In this document: piece after piece, positions 1 to 9,682 of the stretch | Layout: each line of letters begins with the position of its first letter | How positions within the stretch are numbered: position 1 is the first letter of the stretch | From: Ectobacillus funiculus | Lineage (GTDB): Bacteria > Bacillota > Bacilli > Bacillales > Bacillaceae_G | Assembly (NCBI RefSeq): GCF_004138295.1 | Contig: NZ_SCFM01000006.1 | Span: forward strand, 248,001-312,000 | Length of the DNA: 64,000 bases | Direction of reading: 5' to 3' | Position numbers and translations under genes: made by a program | Notes under the pieces: generated by a model | Database searches by the model: none | What the model saw: the letters and a program-made list of their open reading frames with translations, nothing else | What the model was told of the DNA's origin: nothing

Positions 1-113
1 GGCGAGCCGTTAGGCGAAGACAGAGGCGTAGCCCTACTTATACTGTATTCCTAAAAATTTCCGACTACGTCGAGTGAACTTTCAGCTGGAAATTTATACT
101 TTCCTACAGTGTA
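1..113 (+). repeat. R1 interspersed repeat, copy 1 (cut by window edge)
   Basis: R1 is a roughly 135-bp intergenic repeat seen 17 times in this window. Full copies start AAAGAAAACTCGCC, contain the perfect hairpin CTCGCC-GATT-GGCGAG, then a core GACAGAGGCGTAG, then two arms that can pair (ACTGTATTC...AAATTTC with GAAATTT...TACAGT) around a small palindrome TTCTAGCTAGAA or TTCCAGCTGGAA, and end near TACAGTGTAAA. This copy lacks only its first bases because the window begins inside it. It belongs to the GTAGCCCTAC subfamily. Confidence 0.9.
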
Positions 114-162
114 GAGAAAAATCTCTTATATTTTCATATTTTTAAAAACAGGGGGAAATGCC

Positions 163-555
163 ATGCAGCATGCATTTATTAAGCTTGTACCAAAATCAGC
201 AAAACAAGCAATCACATTAGAAGATGTGCAACAATTATTTATATATTATAAAAACATTACAGCTCAAACAGGAAAGCAGCTGAACTGGAACTATGAGGAG
301 TCAGCATTCCCTTATGAAATCATCCAAACATCTGAGACAACACTGCATCTGAAATCGATTCATGATCGATACCGTTCTATCTATGTTGGTATCGGTGAAG
401 AAAATGAACATCCTTTCGTACAAATTACGCTTCCTGAAAGCGCTACATTTGGCGATAAGGGGAAAGCCAATGAATTCTGCCGTTACGTCGCAAAAAAGCT
501 CGAAGCTGAGCTGCAGTTATTTAATGGACGAACCATGTATTTTTATAAACGATAA
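163..555 (+). CDS. DUF1885 family protein
   Basis: A 130-residue soluble protein beginning MQHAFIKLVPKSAKQAITLE. The start is supported by a GGGGG ribosome binding site about 7 bases upstream. The N-terminal HAFIKLVP pattern and overall length resemble the small Bacillus/Geobacillus DUF1885 family, for which structures exist but no function is established. No signal peptide or membrane segment is visible. It lies alone between R1 copy 1 and a convergent small membrane protein gene whose 3' end overlaps it by 13 bp. The family name is from memory of the sequence pattern; the function is unknown. Confidence 0.75.
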   Translation: MQHAFIKLVPKSAKQAITLEDVQQLFIYYKNITAQTGKQLNWNYEESAFPYEIIQTSETTLHLKSIHDRYRSIYVGIGEENEHPFVQITLPESATFGDKGKANEFCRYVAKKLEAELQLFNGRTMYFYKR

Positions 556-788
556 AACAAAGAAATCACCTGCTGAACGAGAAGAAACAGTGCGCTGTTT
601 CGAAGTGTGAAAATGATTGCCATCTTTCTTCTTTGCAATATATAATGAGCCACCACATAGCAAAAATAAAGAAACATCAAAAATAATGCAATCTTTGCAT
701 AGAGCCTGTCCCGCTGTGACAGAGAGAGTACAATAACAAAGCTCATCCAAATGACGGTATGGAAAGCGGTAACGAGTACACCTTTCAT
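543..788 (-). CDS. small membrane protein, unknown function
   Basis: An 81-residue protein with two predicted membrane helices at about residues 4-24 and 29-51, followed by a basic QRRK turn and a hydrophobic C-terminal tail. The reason to believe it is real is the AAAGGGG ribosome binding site 7-8 bases before the ATG. Its last codons overlap the end of the convergent DUF1885 gene (13 bp), so the C-terminal tail may be poorly conserved. I do not recognise the family. Confidence 0.5.
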   Translation of the reverse strand: MKGVLVTAFHTVIWMSFVIVLSLSQRDRLYAKIALFLMFLYFCYVVAHYILQRRKMAIIFTLRNSALFLLVQQVISLFYRL

Positions 789-1079
789 TGTTTTAACCCC
801 TTTACATGACTGGTTCTTTTTATGTATATGAGACTGTACTCATTTTAGAAGGAAAAAAGGAACAGACAGATTTGGAGTGCGTGTAAGCTCCAATGCCCTG
901 CTGATCTCTGATCGGCAAACAACCCGCTAACAAAATGCACAGTCCTGGCAGAAGTCTATTCACAATGTTTCCCCTGCATAGGAGGCACCTTTTGCAAAAT
1001 AATGAGAGCGGCTATTTTGCGGAAAGAGTGCACCGTAAAGGTAAACAAGCCTCCCCAAAGGTTCTACTTTCTTACTTCC

Positions 1080-1123
1080 AAAATCAAAACCACCCATGAG
1101 TGCGAATGGGTGGTTTTGATTTT
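1080..1123. repeat. orphan perfect 18-bp hairpin
   Basis: AAAATCAAAACCACCCAT (1080-1097) and its exact reverse complement (1106-1123) flank an 8-base loop. No T-run follows on either strand and no gene ends beside it, so it is not a textbook terminator. The interval from 789 to 1270 otherwise holds no convincing gene. Confidence 0.7.
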
Positions 1124-1184
1124 GAAAAACTAACTCATTAACAAAAATCATCAAAAAGCTTTAGTGAATTCAATATAATTTAGT

Positions 1185-1203
1185 CCAGATAGTCTGGTTT
1201 TTT
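1185..1203 (+). terminator. short intrinsic-terminator-like hairpin without an upstream gene
   Basis: CCAGA-TAG-TCTGG followed immediately by six T residues, on the plus strand about 70 bp before the SR1 promoter. No gene is visible just upstream; it may insulate SR1 from read-through. Confidence 0.5.
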
Positions 1204-1270
1204 ACAGCAGAAGAGGAAATAAAGCACAATATATTAAGAAAAAAACAAATATATTATACTATTTTTCCAA

Positions 1271-1299
1271 TTGACTAATATAGTATAACACATTAAAAT
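1271..1299 (+). promoter_or_regulatory. sigma-A promoter of SR1
   Basis: -35 TTGACT (1271-1276) and -10 TAAAAT (1294-1299) with an exact 17-bp spacer; transcription should start near 1306. In B. subtilis SR1 is repressed by CcpN and CcpA; I could not find a convincing CcpN site here. Confidence 0.75.
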
Positions 1300-1363
1300 G
1301 TAGCTATATCAAGAAAGCGATTACTTGATAAAGATGATTTATAAAACTGGGAGGGGAATAGAA

Positions 1364-1492
1364 ATGGGTACAATCATATGCCAAGTTTGTGAGGGAACAA
1401 TCGAAAAATTCGAGGATGAAAAGGTGACAGTATTGTACGGAAACTGCTGTTCTCACTGCAATCCCAAAAATAGAAAGAATGCTGAAAAATAA
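1364..1492 (+). CDS. sr1P: SR1P, GapA-binding peptide encoded by SR1
   Basis: A 42-codon reading frame beginning MGTIICQVCEGTIEKFEDEK with a very strong GGGAGGGG ribosome binding site. It carries CQVC near the N terminus and CCSHC near the C terminus, the paired-cysteine pattern of the SR1P family, plus the conserved core C.G.I..FEDEK..VLYG. In B. subtilis SR1P binds glyceraldehyde-3-phosphate dehydrogenase GapA and promotes its interaction with RNase J1 and RNase Y; both pdh and rnjA lie close by here. Slightly longer than the 39-residue B. subtilis peptide. The basic tail KNRKNAEK is variable in the family. Confidence 0.9.
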   Translation: MGTIICQVCEGTIEKFEDEKVTVLYGNCCSHCNPKNRKNAEK

Positions 1493-1511
1493 GAGTTTGC
1501 ATAGCAGACTC
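1493..1511 (+). terminator. SR1 terminator hairpin
   Basis: GAGTTTGC-ATA-GCAGACTC directly after the SR1P stop codon (one G-U pair), followed by ACATTTTC. The T-run is weak, so termination may also use the hairpin at 1524-1552. Confidence 0.55.
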
Positions 1512-1672
1512 ACATTTTCGAAAAAATCATTTATCGACCGCGAAGTGATTTTCTGCATAAATTTCATTAGCTGATTCAGATTTCCTAGTACATGGAATCA
1601 TAGTTATTGAGAATTCGATCATATAAACTGAAACCATGTGAAAACTTTTTAAAATGCTGGTTTTTTCCATAA

Positions 1673-1701
1673 AAAAAGAACAGGCAGCGCCTGTTCTTTT
1701 T
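1673..1701 (-). terminator. terminator of the pdhABCD operon
   Basis: Perfect 13-bp stem (AAAAAGAACAGGC / GCCTGTTCTTTTT) with a 3-base loop right after the pdhD stop codon; on the minus strand it ends in a T-run. Confidence 0.9.
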
Positions 1702-1704
1702 TTA

Positions 1705-3120
1705 TTATTTTACAATGTGAATTGGCATGCCAAGAGCTACTTCTGCCGCTTCCATTGTGATTTCACCTAATGTTGGGTGAGCATGGATTGTTTGAGCGAT
1801 GTCCTCTGCAGTCATACCTGCTTCGATCGCTAAACCAAGCTCGGAAATGATGTCAGATGCACCTGCACCAACAACTTGAGCTCCAATTAACAAACCATCT
1901 TCGCTATCAAGCGTTACAAGCTGTACGAAGCCTTCTGTACTGTTCAGAGACAACGCACGACCGTTTGCGGCGAATGGGAATTTGGAAACTGTTACTTTTA
2001 ATCCTTCGTCTTCTGCTTGCTTTTTCGTGTAGCCAACAGAAGCTAATTCTGGATCTGTGAAGCATACAGCTGGGATTGCAATATAATCAATTTCAGCTGC
2101 ATGTCCGCTAATCGCTTCAGCCGCAACCTTACCTTCGTAAGATGCTTTATGCGCAAGCGGCGGTCCTGCTACGATATCACCGATTGCATAGATGTTATCT
2201 ACAGTTGTGCGGCATTGTCTATTGATTTCAACCAAACCGCGCTCTGTCAGCTGCACACCAATTTGCTCTAAGCCGATTTCTTGTGTGTTCGGACGACGTC
2301 CTACTGTTACAAGAACATAGTCAGCGTCAACGGATTTCATTTCACCGTTCACTTCAAAGTTTACTGTTACACCGTCTTCACGTTCTTCTACAGATTTACC
2401 GAACGCTTTTGTATGAATTTCTACATTGCCTTTTTTCTTCAAGCCGCGTTTTACAACCGCGCTCATAGACTTTTCAAAGCCAGCTAGAATTTCTTCGCCT
2501 GCTTCTAAAATTGTAACTTCTGTACCGAAGTTCGCATACGCCGTACCAAGCTCCATTCCAATGTAGCCGCCGCCGATTACAACAAGCTTTTTCGGGATTT
2601 CAGTTAATGCCAACGCACCTGTTGAGTTGATTACGCGCTTTGAGAATTTGAAGCCAGGAACTTCGATTGGTGTAGATCCTGTTGCAAGAATTGCGTTTTT
2701 AAATGTATATGTTTGTGCTGAATCTTCTGTCATAACACGTAATGTGTTAGCATCTACGAAATACGCTTCACCACGAATGATTTCAACTTTGTTTCCTTTT
2801 AATAAGCCTTCTACGCCGCCAGTCAATTTCTTTACAACGCCTGCTTTCCAAGCTTGTACCTTAGAAAAATCAACTGTTACGTTTTCAGCAATGATTCCCA
2901 TATCATCAGAATGCTTCGCATGCTCATAACGATGACCAGCAGAAATCAATGCTTTTGAAGGAATACATCCAACGTTTAAGCATACACCGCCAAGAGTTGC
3001 TTTCTCAATAATTGCTACCTTTTGTCCAAGCTGAGCAGCACGAATTGCCGCAACATAGCCTCCTGGACCTGCACCAACTACGACCGTATCTAATTCAATT
3101 GCAAAATCCCCTACTACCAT
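1705..3120 (-). CDS. pdhD: dihydrolipoyl dehydrogenase, E3 of pyruvate dehydrogenase
   Basis: 471 residues. Oxidises the dihydrolipoyl arm of E2 using FAD and NAD+ in the cytoplasmic pyruvate dehydrogenase complex. The N-terminal FAD motif GAGPGG is at residues 16-21, the redox disulfide pair is C47/C52 in GGVCLNVGC, a second Rossmann motif ([12 protein letters not shown]) follows in mid-protein, and the C-terminal HAHPTLGE contributes the catalytic His-Glu of the partner subunit. The ATG is preceded by GGAGGCG, which overlaps the end of pdhC; the two genes are 5 bp apart. Last gene of the operon, ended by the hairpin at 1673-1701. E3 is normally shared with other 2-oxoacid dehydrogenases. 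Confidence 0.97.
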   Translation of the reverse strand: MVVGDFAIELDTVVVGAGPGGYVAAIRAAQLGQKVAIIEKATLGGVCLNVGCIPSKALISAGHRYEHAKHSDDMGIIAENVTVDFSKVQAWKAGVVKKLTGGVEGLLKGNKVEIIRGEAYFVDANTLRVMTEDSAQTYTFKNAILATGSTPIEVPGFKFSKRVINSTGALALTEIPKKLVVIGGGYIGMELGTAYANFGTEVTILEAGEEILAGFEKSMSAVVKRGLKKKGNVEIHTKAFGKSVEEREDGVTVNFEVNGEMKSVDADYVLVTVGRRPNTQEIGLEQIGVQLTERGLVEINRQCRTTVDNIYAIGDIVAGPPLAHKASYEGKVAAEAISGHAAEIDYIAIPAVCFTDPELASVGYTKKQAEDEGLKVTVSKFPFAANGRALSLNSTEGFVQLVTLDSEDGLLIGAQVVGAGASDIISELGLAIEAGMTAEDIAQTIHAHPTLGEITMEAAEVALGMPIHIVK

Positions 3121-3125
3121 TTCGA

Positions 3126-4424
3126 TTACGCCTCCATTACAAGTAATTGTGGATCGTTCAACAAACGTTTAATATGGTTCAATGCGTTTTGAGCTGTAGC
3201 GCCGTCAATCAAACGGTGGTCGAAGCTTAAAGATAGCGCCAATACTGGTGCAGCTACGATTTCGCCATTTTTTACAACTGGTTTTTCCGCAATGCGGCCG
3301 ATTCCAAGGATTGCTACCTCTGGGTGGTTAATAACCGGTGTGAACCATTGTCCGCCCGCAGATCCGATATTTGTAATTGTGCAAGAAGCGCCCTTCATTT
3401 CGTTTGGAGACAATTTGCCGTCGCGTGCTTTTCCTGCAAGATCGCTAATATCTCTTGAAAGTGCAAAGATAGATTTGCGGTCTGTATCTTTAATAACCGG
3501 TACAAGAAGACCTTTGTCTGTGTCAGCTGCGATACCGATATTGTAGTAATGCTTATGAACCACTTCTTGAGATGCATCATCTAAAGATGTGTTTAACATC
3601 GGGTACTCACGTAAAGCAGATGTTAATGCTTTTACAACGTAAGGCAAGAATGTTAGCTTGATTCCTTTTGCTGCTGCAACATCTTTGAATTTTTTGCGGT
3701 TTGCAACAAGTTCTGTTACATCCACTTCATCCATTAATGTTACATGTGGAGCTGTATGCTTGGAGTTTACCATCGCTTTTGCGATTGCTTTACGGATACC
3801 GCTCATTTTTTCGCGTGTTTCTGGGTATTCACCAGCTGGAATTGGCTGTGGCGCAGGCGCTGCTGCTTTTTCCTCTGCTGCTGGTGCCGCTGCTGGAGCC
3901 GCTGGTGCTGCAGTAGCTGCCGCTGCTGGAACTGCACCGCCAGCTAAGAATGCTTCGATATCAGATTTTAACACACGGCCATTTTTGCCTGTGCCTTGAA
4001 CAAGACGAATATTTACGCCTTTTTCACGTGCATATTTGCGTACAGATGGCATTGCGATAACGCGCGCGTTCTCTTCTGCTAACGGTGCAGCTGGAGTAAC
4101 TGCTGCCTCTGCCGCTGGTGCTGCTTCTTCTGCAGGAGCTGGAGCCGCTTCGTCGTCATGACCTTTAAATTTCAAATGCTCGTAGCCAGGCGCATCAAAT
4201 TTAACAAGAACATCGCCAACAACAGCTACTGTTCCTTCTCCTACAAGGATTTCTACTACCTTTCCTTTTACTGGAGATGGGATTTCTACAACAGCTTTAT
4301 CGTTTTGTACTTCAAGAAGCACATCATCTTCTTTTACTTCATCGCCAGGCTTTACGAACCATTTTACGATTTCGCCTTCGTGAATACCTTCACCGATATC
4401 CGGTAATCTGAATTCAAATGACAC
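3126..4424 (-). CDS. pdhC: dihydrolipoyllysine acetyltransferase, E2 of pyruvate dehydrogenase
   Basis: 432 residues from a GTG start (MSFEF...), chosen because AGGGG lies 9 bases upstream and B. subtilis PdhC begins in the same way; a TTG three codons earlier is possible. Domains: lipoyl domain 1-80 with the lipoylated K43 in NDKAVVE, an Ala/Pro/Glu linker, the peripheral E1/E3-binding domain ([12 protein letters not shown]), a second Ala/Pro linker, and a C-terminal catalytic domain with the DHRLIDGA active-site motif. Forms the core of the complex and transfers acetyl groups to CoA. The Ala-Pro linkers explain several spurious Leu/Ala-rich frames on the opposite strand. Confidence 0.96.
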   Translation of the reverse strand: MSFEFRLPDIGEGIHEGEIVKWFVKPGDEVKEDDVLLEVQNDKAVVEIPSPVKGKVVEILVGEGTVAVVGDVLVKFDAPGYEHLKFKGHDDEAAPAPAEEAAPAAEAAVTPAAPLAEENARVIAMPSVRKYAREKGVNIRLVQGTGKNGRVLKSDIEAFLAGGAVPAAAATAAPAAPAAAPAAEEKAAAPAPQPIPAGEYPETREKMSGIRKAIAKAMVNSKHTAPHVTLMDEVDVTELVANRKKFKDVAAAKGIKLTFLPYVVKALTSALREYPMLNTSLDDASQEVVHKHYYNIGIAADTDKGLLVPVIKDTDRKSIFALSRDISDLAGKARDGKLSPNEMKGASCTITNIGSAGGQWFTPVINHPEVAILGIGRIAEKPVVKNGEIVAAPVLALSLSFDHRLIDGATAQNALNHIKRLLNDPQLLVMEA

Positions 4425-4511
4425 AGAGCTCAACCCCTTATGTTTATGTGTAAGTTTATATGGATAGAAGAAAACAGAGCGGACTGTTTTCTTCCTTATT
4501 TATTTTTATGT

Positions 4512-5489
4512 TTAGAAATTGATTACTTGTTGGATTGCTTCTACAACGTCCTTATGGTTTGGAAGCCATACGCCCTCAGCTTGAGAGAACGGGAAGATTG
4601 TGTCAGCTGCTGTAACACGAACAATTGGAGCTTCTAAGCTTAACAATGCACGATCGTTAATCTCTGCTACAACAGTTGCTGCTACACCGGCCATTTTTTG
4701 TGCCTCTTGTACCACAACAACACGGCCTGTTTTCTCAACAGATGCGATGATTGCTTCAATATCAAGCGGGCTTACAGAAATAAGGTCGATTACTTCTACA
4801 GATACGTTTTCTTTTTCCAACTCTTCAGCTGCTTTTAGTGCAGCATGTACCATAGCGCCGTATGCGATGACTGTTACGTCCTTGCCTTCGCGTTTTACGT
4901 CTGCTTTATCTAATGGAATTGTGTAGTCACCTTCTGGTACTTCTTGACGGAAAGAGCGGTATAATTTCATATGCTCTAAGTATACAACTGGGTCGTTGTT
5001 GCGGATTGCAGAAATTAACAATCCTTTCGCATCGTATGGAGTAGATGGAATTACTACACGTAATCCTGGATGCTGTGCAACCATACCTTCTAAGCTGTCA
5101 GCATGAAGCTCAGGTGTATGTACACCGCCGCCGAACGGAGAACGAATTGTCACAGGCGCGCTGAAGCGGCCGCCAGAGCGGTAACGCATACGAGCTAGTT
5201 GCGCACAGATAGAGTCCATAACTTCAAACACGAAGCCGAAGAATTGGATTTCTGGAACAGGGCGGAAGCCTTCAAGAGAAAGACCAACCGCAAGACCGCC
5301 GATACCGGACTCAGCAAGAGGTGTGTCGAATACGCGTTGTTCGCCAAATTCTGCTTGAAGACCTTCAGTTGCACGGAATACACCGCCGTTTACACCTACG
5401 TCTTCCCCAAATACGAGAACGTTCGGGTCGTTTTTCATTTCGACGCGTAACGCATCAGTGATAGCTTGAATCAGTGTCATTTGCGCCAT
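4512..5489 (-). CDS. pdhB: pyruvate dehydrogenase E1 beta subunit
   Basis: 325 residues, full length for the family. With PdhA it forms the thiamine-diphosphate-dependent E1 heterotetramer that decarboxylates pyruvate. Recognisable blocks are the VFGEDVG motif near residues 25-31, the [17 protein letters not shown] segment and a transketolase C-terminal domain ([17 protein letters not shown]). The ATG is preceded by AAGGAG inside the end of pdhA; only 3 bp separate the genes, which suggests translational coupling. Confidence 0.97.
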   Translation of the reverse strand: MAQMTLIQAITDALRVEMKNDPNVLVFGEDVGVNGGVFRATEGLQAEFGEQRVFDTPLAESGIGGLAVGLSLEGFRPVPEIQFFGFVFEVMDSICAQLARMRYRSGGRFSAPVTIRSPFGGGVHTPELHADSLEGMVAQHPGLRVVIPSTPYDAKGLLISAIRNNDPVVYLEHMKLYRSFRQEVPEGDYTIPLDKADVKREGKDVTVIAYGAMVHAALKAAEELEKENVSVEVIDLISVSPLDIEAIIASVEKTGRVVVVQEAQKMAGVAATVVAEINDRALLSLEAPIVRVTAADTIFPFSQAEGVWLPNHKDVVEAIQQVINF

Positions 5490-5492
5490 GGC

Positions 5493-6662
<1,170 letters not shown>

Positions 6663-6700
6663 GCAGCACAACAAATATGCTTGCTGTTTGTAAGTATAAG

Positions 6701-6724
6701 AACCGATCAAACAATCGGTTTTTT
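6701..6724 (+). terminator. hairpin in the pdhA leader, T-run on the plus strand
   Basis: AACCGAT-CAAACA-ATCGGTT followed by TTTT when read on the plus strand. On the pdhA (minus) strand no T-run follows, so it is more likely an RNA hairpin of the leader or a stop for antisense transcription. Confidence 0.4.
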
Positions 6725-6802
6725 CAGTTTTTGTGGGTTTTGTACAATCTGTACTAATTTTTTTTTACAAATCATTAATACAACGTTAACCACATTTTTT
6801 AG

Positions 6803-6830
6803 TTTACAACTATTCTAATCTTTATGTCAA
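6803..6830 (-). promoter_or_regulatory. likely sigma-A promoter of pdhABCD
   Basis: On the minus strand a perfect -35 TTGACA (6830-6825) is followed after 16 bp by TGTAAA (6808-6803). This predicts a leader of about 185 nt before the pdhA start. The rest of 6615-7065 holds no convincing gene; it contains a 13-bp inverted repeat (6924-6936 and 7043-7055) with about 106 bp between the arms. Confidence 0.5.
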
Positions 6831-7065
6831 TCACTTTCATTTCAAATTTTTTTCAAAAAATAATGGAGCTGTACTAGGATAATTGCTTTGTTTCCCTCTG
6901 CTGTATCATTAATTGTAGCACTCCTGTTATATTATCTCCTTTTTTCTCTATTCTCTCTCTTAGAATAATATGTAAGCACTGTCATATTTCCGTTTCTTTA
7001 TCGAAGCCATTCACCTCCTCTTCTCCTGCTGAATCATCTCCTGATAATATAACAGAGAGTATGGT

Positions 7066-7722
7066 CTAGAGCCGTTCACGCTTGATATGCAGTCCGGCGC
7101 TTTTGTAAAACTTCTCTTTTTTCACGTTATATTGCTCTGTATAGTTGTTGAATAATCGATTCAACTGTAAAACCTGTTCATATTCTCGATTAATCTCCTC
7201 GATTTGCTTTTGAATCTGCCGAAACGAAATCGCATCACTTTGCAGCAAATCGTATAGCTCCCGGTCTTTTTGCAGTGCGCGTTCATATTGTGCGTATAAC
7301 TGTTCATATACCCCATACCTGGCTTGCATCGTCCTTGTTAATGGGACAACGCAACCTTTTAAGCTATCCTCCTCTATCTCCTCAAACAAAGGAAGCACCT
7401 TCGCAAACGTCTTCTTTGCCTCATACAAGCCGCTGCGCTCACGCATTAAATGCTGCTCACGTTCCTCAAGCGACTCCTCAGCCTTTATAGCGAGCTCCTG
7501 ACGCTTAGCTGTATCGTGCAGACCGAGGGATAAGATGGTTTCATACAATGCTTTTTCTTTCTTTTCCAGCAAAACAAGCGGCTCTTGCTCTGTCTCAAAT
7601 GCCCGCTCAGCAGACGCAACCCGCTCTAATCCCTCGTATATACTCGTAACAGCTTCCCTTTGCGAGCAGCAGGCAAGCAATAAACAAGCGACTACTAACG
7701 TAAGCCCTTTTTGTATTGACAA
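7066..7722 (-). CDS. ykyA: YkyA family putative cell-wall-binding lipoprotein (copy 1)
   Basis: 218 residues from a TTG start, chosen because a perfect GGGAGG lies 8 bases upstream; the longer frame to 7767 has no ribosome binding site. The N terminus is a lipoprotein signal with lipobox LLAC, followed by a long coiled-coil-rich helical body (repeated E/K/Q heptads, e.g. [20 protein letters not shown]). The gene sits directly upstream of pdhA as in B. subtilis (defB-ykyA-pdhA). A paralogue of identical length and start type is at 33361-34017. The precise role is unknown; the family is annotated as cell-wall binding and extracytoplasmic. Confidence 0.85.
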   Translation of the reverse strand: MSIQKGLTLVVACLLLACCSQREAVTSIYEGLERVASAERAFETEQEPLVLLEKKEKALYETILSLGLHDTAKRQELAIKAEESLEEREQHLMRERSGLYEAKKTFAKVLPLFEEIEEDSLKGCVVPLTRTMQARYGVYEQLYAQYERALQKDRELYDLLQSDAISFRQIQKQIEEINREYEQVLQLNRLFNNYTEQYNVKKEKFYKSAGLHIKRERL

Positions 7723-7918
7723 GCAACGCACCTCCCTCATCCACCGACCAAAGCAAGCTGTAGGCAAACATATCCCCTATGTTAGCTTTTCTCTTGTGCT
7801 GCGGAAAATATACAGCTCTTTCCATCTCTATAGGCAGATAACCACACACTTTTTCTCAAAATTCATACAGTATAGTAACCGCACTACTTGCGGAAACAAT
7901 ACAAGGAGGGCAACTCTA

Positions 7919-8098
7919 ATGTACGGATATACAAATTGCTACTACCCAACCTATACGGCACCAGCTTACGGCTATGGCTATGGCTACGGCGGATATGGCG
8001 GCGGATATGGCTGCGGCGGAGGATATGGACGCGGCTTCGCGTTAATTGTAGTATTATTTATTCTTTTAATTATTGTAGGGGCTGCTTGCATCCACTAA
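7919..8098 (+). CDS. YjcZ/SscA-type small sporulation membrane peptide
   Basis: 59 residues: a Tyr/Gly-rich N-terminal half (many GYG and GGYGGGYG units) followed by one hydrophobic helix [18 protein letters not shown] ending in CIH. This is the typical organisation of the YjcZ family of tiny Bacillus sporulation/spore peptides. The real start is the ATG at 7919 behind AAGGAGGG; a longer in-frame reading beginning at 7535 is a shadow of ykyA. It has its own terminator at 8118-8143. Confidence 0.85.
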   Translation: MYGYTNCYYPTYTAPAYGYGYGYGGYGGGYGCGGGYGRGFALIVVLFILLIIVGAACIH

Positions 8099-8117
8099 TG
8101 TAAACAGAATAACTATG

Positions 8118-8143
8118 AAAAAGGAAGGTGCGCCTTCCTTTTT
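8118..8143 (+). terminator. terminator of the YjcZ-type gene
   Basis: AAAAAGGAAGG-TGCG-CCTTCCTTTTT, a perfect 11-bp stem with its own T-run. Confidence 0.9.
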
Positions 8144-8198
8144 CTTTGTGTCTAGAACATTTCACCTCAGCAACAAACTGGATCATGTCTGCTTTTCT

Positions 8199-8322
8199 TT
8201 ACACTGCAAGAACGGATAAATTTCTAGCTGGAAGACCATTCGACGTAGTCGGAAATTTTAAGAATACAGTATAAGGGCAACTACGCCTCTGTCTTCGCCC
8301 AAGAGCGGGGCGAGTTTTCTTT
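8199..8322 (-). repeat. R1 copy 2, reverse orientation, joined to R2
   Basis: Reads on the minus strand as AAAGAAAACTCGCC... through the paired arms to GTGTAAAG. It is one of only two minus-oriented copies. It abuts an R2 copy (8329-8478) so that the pair is the mirror image of the R2-R1 composite at 24021-24300. Confidence 0.88.
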
Positions 8323-8328
8323 ACAAGA

Positions 8329-8478
8329 TAAGAAAGGATAACTTTTCGGGGTGATGTCTAGCTCCCAAGTCCCAAAATGGCAGACTCCGGACTGAACCTC
8401 CACAAAAGGCAAAAAGCGCCTTTTACTCCGGCCCACCCCTACGCTGCCATAAAAGGCGGGCCTTGTCCGCTTTTCTTT
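8329..8478 (-). repeat. R2 interspersed repeat, copy 1 (reverse)
   Basis: R2 is a second repeat of about 150 bp, seen three times here. On its forward strand it starts GAAAAGCGGACAAG, continues CCCGCCTTTTATGGCAGCGTAGG and GTTCAGCC.GGAGTCTGCCATTTT, and ends near GGGAGCTAGACATCACC. GCGG/CCGC and GGCAG/CTGCC segments can pair, so it may be a structured RNA or a MITE. This copy immediately precedes the deformylase gene. Confidence 0.88.
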
Positions 8479-8534
8479 ATCATGACATTTCGGGCAGACT
8501 TTGATAGACTGAAAAGAAAAAAGGAGAGACGTTT

Positions 8535-9089
8535 ATGCTTACAATGGAACACATCGTCCGGGAAGGGCATCCCGTCCTACGGCAAGTTGCACAGGAGGTT
8601 GCATTGCCGCCAAATGAGGAAGATATTCAAACATTGCACGCCATGTTGCAATTTGTAATTAATAGCCAAAATCCAGAAATAGCAGCGCAATATAATCTTC
8701 GACCAGGAATCGGGCTTGCGGCTCCACAAATTGGCGTCTCAAAGCGAATGATTGCTGTTCATGTTACAGATCGAGACGGAACGCTACATAGCTACGCGTT
8801 ATTCAATCCAAAAATTATAAGCCATTCAGTTGAGCGCACCTATCTAACAACTGGTGAGGGCTGCTTATCAGTCGACCGGGACGTACCAGGCTATGTGCCT
8901 CGTTATTCGCGTATTACAGTCAAAGCATGGAGCGTGGATGGCCAAGAGCTGAAGCTTCGCCTCAAAGGACTTCCAGCTATCGTGTTCCAACACGAAATCG
9001 ACCATTTAAATGGTGTTATGTTTTATGATCGTATTAGTGAAAGCAATCCATTTGCCCCGCCAGAAAATGCACTGCCGCTAGAAAGATAA
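8535..9089 (+). CDS. def: peptide deformylase
   Basis: 184 residues. Removes the formyl group from the N-terminal methionine of new proteins using Fe2+ in the cytoplasm. All three family motifs are present: GIGLAAPQIG (motif 1), EGCLSV with the metal-ligand Cys (motif 2) and QHEIDHLNG with the two metal His and catalytic Glu (motif 3). Length and the inserted segments match the type-II deformylases of Gram-positives, as in B. subtilis DefB (YkrB), which also sits next to ykyA-pdh. The ribosome binding site is AAGGAGAG. The upstream R2 copy reaches to within 60 bp, so the promoter may be affected by or come from the repeat. Confidence 0.96.
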   Translation: MLTMEHIVREGHPVLRQVAQEVALPPNEEDIQTLHAMLQFVINSQNPEIAAQYNLRPGIGLAAPQIGVSKRMIAVHVTDRDGTLHSYALFNPKIISHSVERTYLTTGEGCLSVDRDVPGYVPRYSRITVKAWSVDGQELKLRLKGLPAIVFQHEIDHLNGVMFYDRISESNPFAPPENALPLER

Positions 9090-9121
9090 CAGGGCAATGG
9101 AATAATGCTGTTGCCTCTCAT

Positions 9122-9258
9122 AAAGAAAACTCGCTGATTGGCGAGCCCTGCTCCCCGGGCGAAGACTGAGGCGTAGCCCTACTTACTACTGTATTCTTAA
9201 AATTTCTCGCTACGTCGAATTGGCTTCCAGCTAGAAATTTATATTTTCTTACAGTGTG
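9122..9258 (+). repeat. R1 copy 3
   Basis: Complete copy (AAAGAAAACTCGCTGATTGGCG... to TACAGTGT), GTAGCCCTAC subfamily. The small palindrome is TTCCAGCTAGAA, an intermediate with a C-A mismatch. It lies between def and the hairpin at 9260-9293. Confidence 0.92.
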
Positions 9259-9259
9259 A

Positions 9260-9293
9260 GAAATCCCCTCAACTGAAAGGTTGGGGGGATTTC
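9260..9293 (+). terminator. terminator-like hairpin downstream of def and R1
   Basis: GAAATCCCCTCAAC / GTTGGGGGGATTTC with a short loop, then TTGTG. It directly follows the R1 copy. The region 9300-9490 beyond it holds no gene that I can support. Confidence 0.7.
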
Positions 9294-9491
9294 TTGTGTC
9301 GTTCTCAATAACCTCACGGCTATTTACAGGCTGAACAAGGCGATGGTTATCTGGAAAAATACTTTGAAACGTCTGAATTTGCTCCTTGGATGCTATTTCT
9401 CAATCTTAACTGGTTATAGTTTCTGCCATTACAAGCCATACTACTTCATGACCATCCGACCAATTTTTCTGATATAATTTCCGGTGAAATA

Positions 9492-9522
9492 AAAAACAGC
9501 AAGCATTACACCTGCTGTTTTT
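9492..9522 (-). terminator. terminator of the feo operon
   Basis: AAAAACAGCA / TGCTGTTTTT pair overlapping the last codons of the Cys-rich gene; on the minus strand it ends in TTTTTTATTT. Confidence 0.8.
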
Positions 9523-9664
9523 CCTCTATCACACTACAACTGCTCGCACACGATTTATTGATCGCACAAGCAGCACATTTACCTTGTTTACTTTTTTTCA
9601 CAAATTTTGTAATACTGTATGCCGCATAGCCAAAAATAAGTGCACCAAGGACGACATTAACCAT
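9506..9664 (-). CDS. FeoB-associated Cys-rich membrane protein
   Basis: A 52-residue protein with one N-terminal membrane helix (VNVVLGALIFGYAAYSI), a Lys-rich turn and a cysteine cluster C30, C33, C39 and C43 (CAACAINKSCASSC). This is the layout of the small FeoB-associated Cys-rich proteins found after feoB in Firmicutes, thought to assist ferrous iron transport, perhaps as a metal relay. The start codon lies 18 bp after the feoB stop. AAGGAAGAAGGG upstream serves as the ribosome binding site. It is too short for common ORF cut-offs. Confidence 0.85.
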   Translation of the reverse strand: MVNVVLGALIFGYAAYSITKFVKKSKQGKCAACAINKSCASSCSVIEEKQQV

Positions 9665-9682
9665 AGTTTAAGCCCTTCTTCC

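Larger units (their letters stand above)
1306..1515 (+). ncRNA. sr1: SR1 dual-function regulatory RNA (predicted)
   Basis: A short transcription unit bounded by the promoter at 1271-1299 and a hairpin at 1493-1511, carrying the SR1P reading frame. In B. subtilis the 205-nt SR1 lies just downstream of pdhD, base-pairs with ahrC mRNA and encodes SR1P. The same position next to pdhD, similar length and the SR1P frame support the assignment. Exact ends are inferred; a second weak hairpin (1524-1552) could place the 3' end slightly further on. Confidence 0.75.

Noticed and set aside
960-1154. 64-residue minus-strand frame
   Set aside because: No ribosome binding site, and half of it is the 18-bp hairpin.
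3658-3999. Ala/Leu-rich plus-strand frames opposite pdhC
   Set aside because: They mirror the Ala-Pro linkers of the E2 protein and have no ribosome binding site.
7535-7918. Long N-terminal extension of the YjcZ-type peptide
   Set aside because: It is antisense to ykyA; the ATG at 7919 has AAGGAGGG and gives the usual family length.
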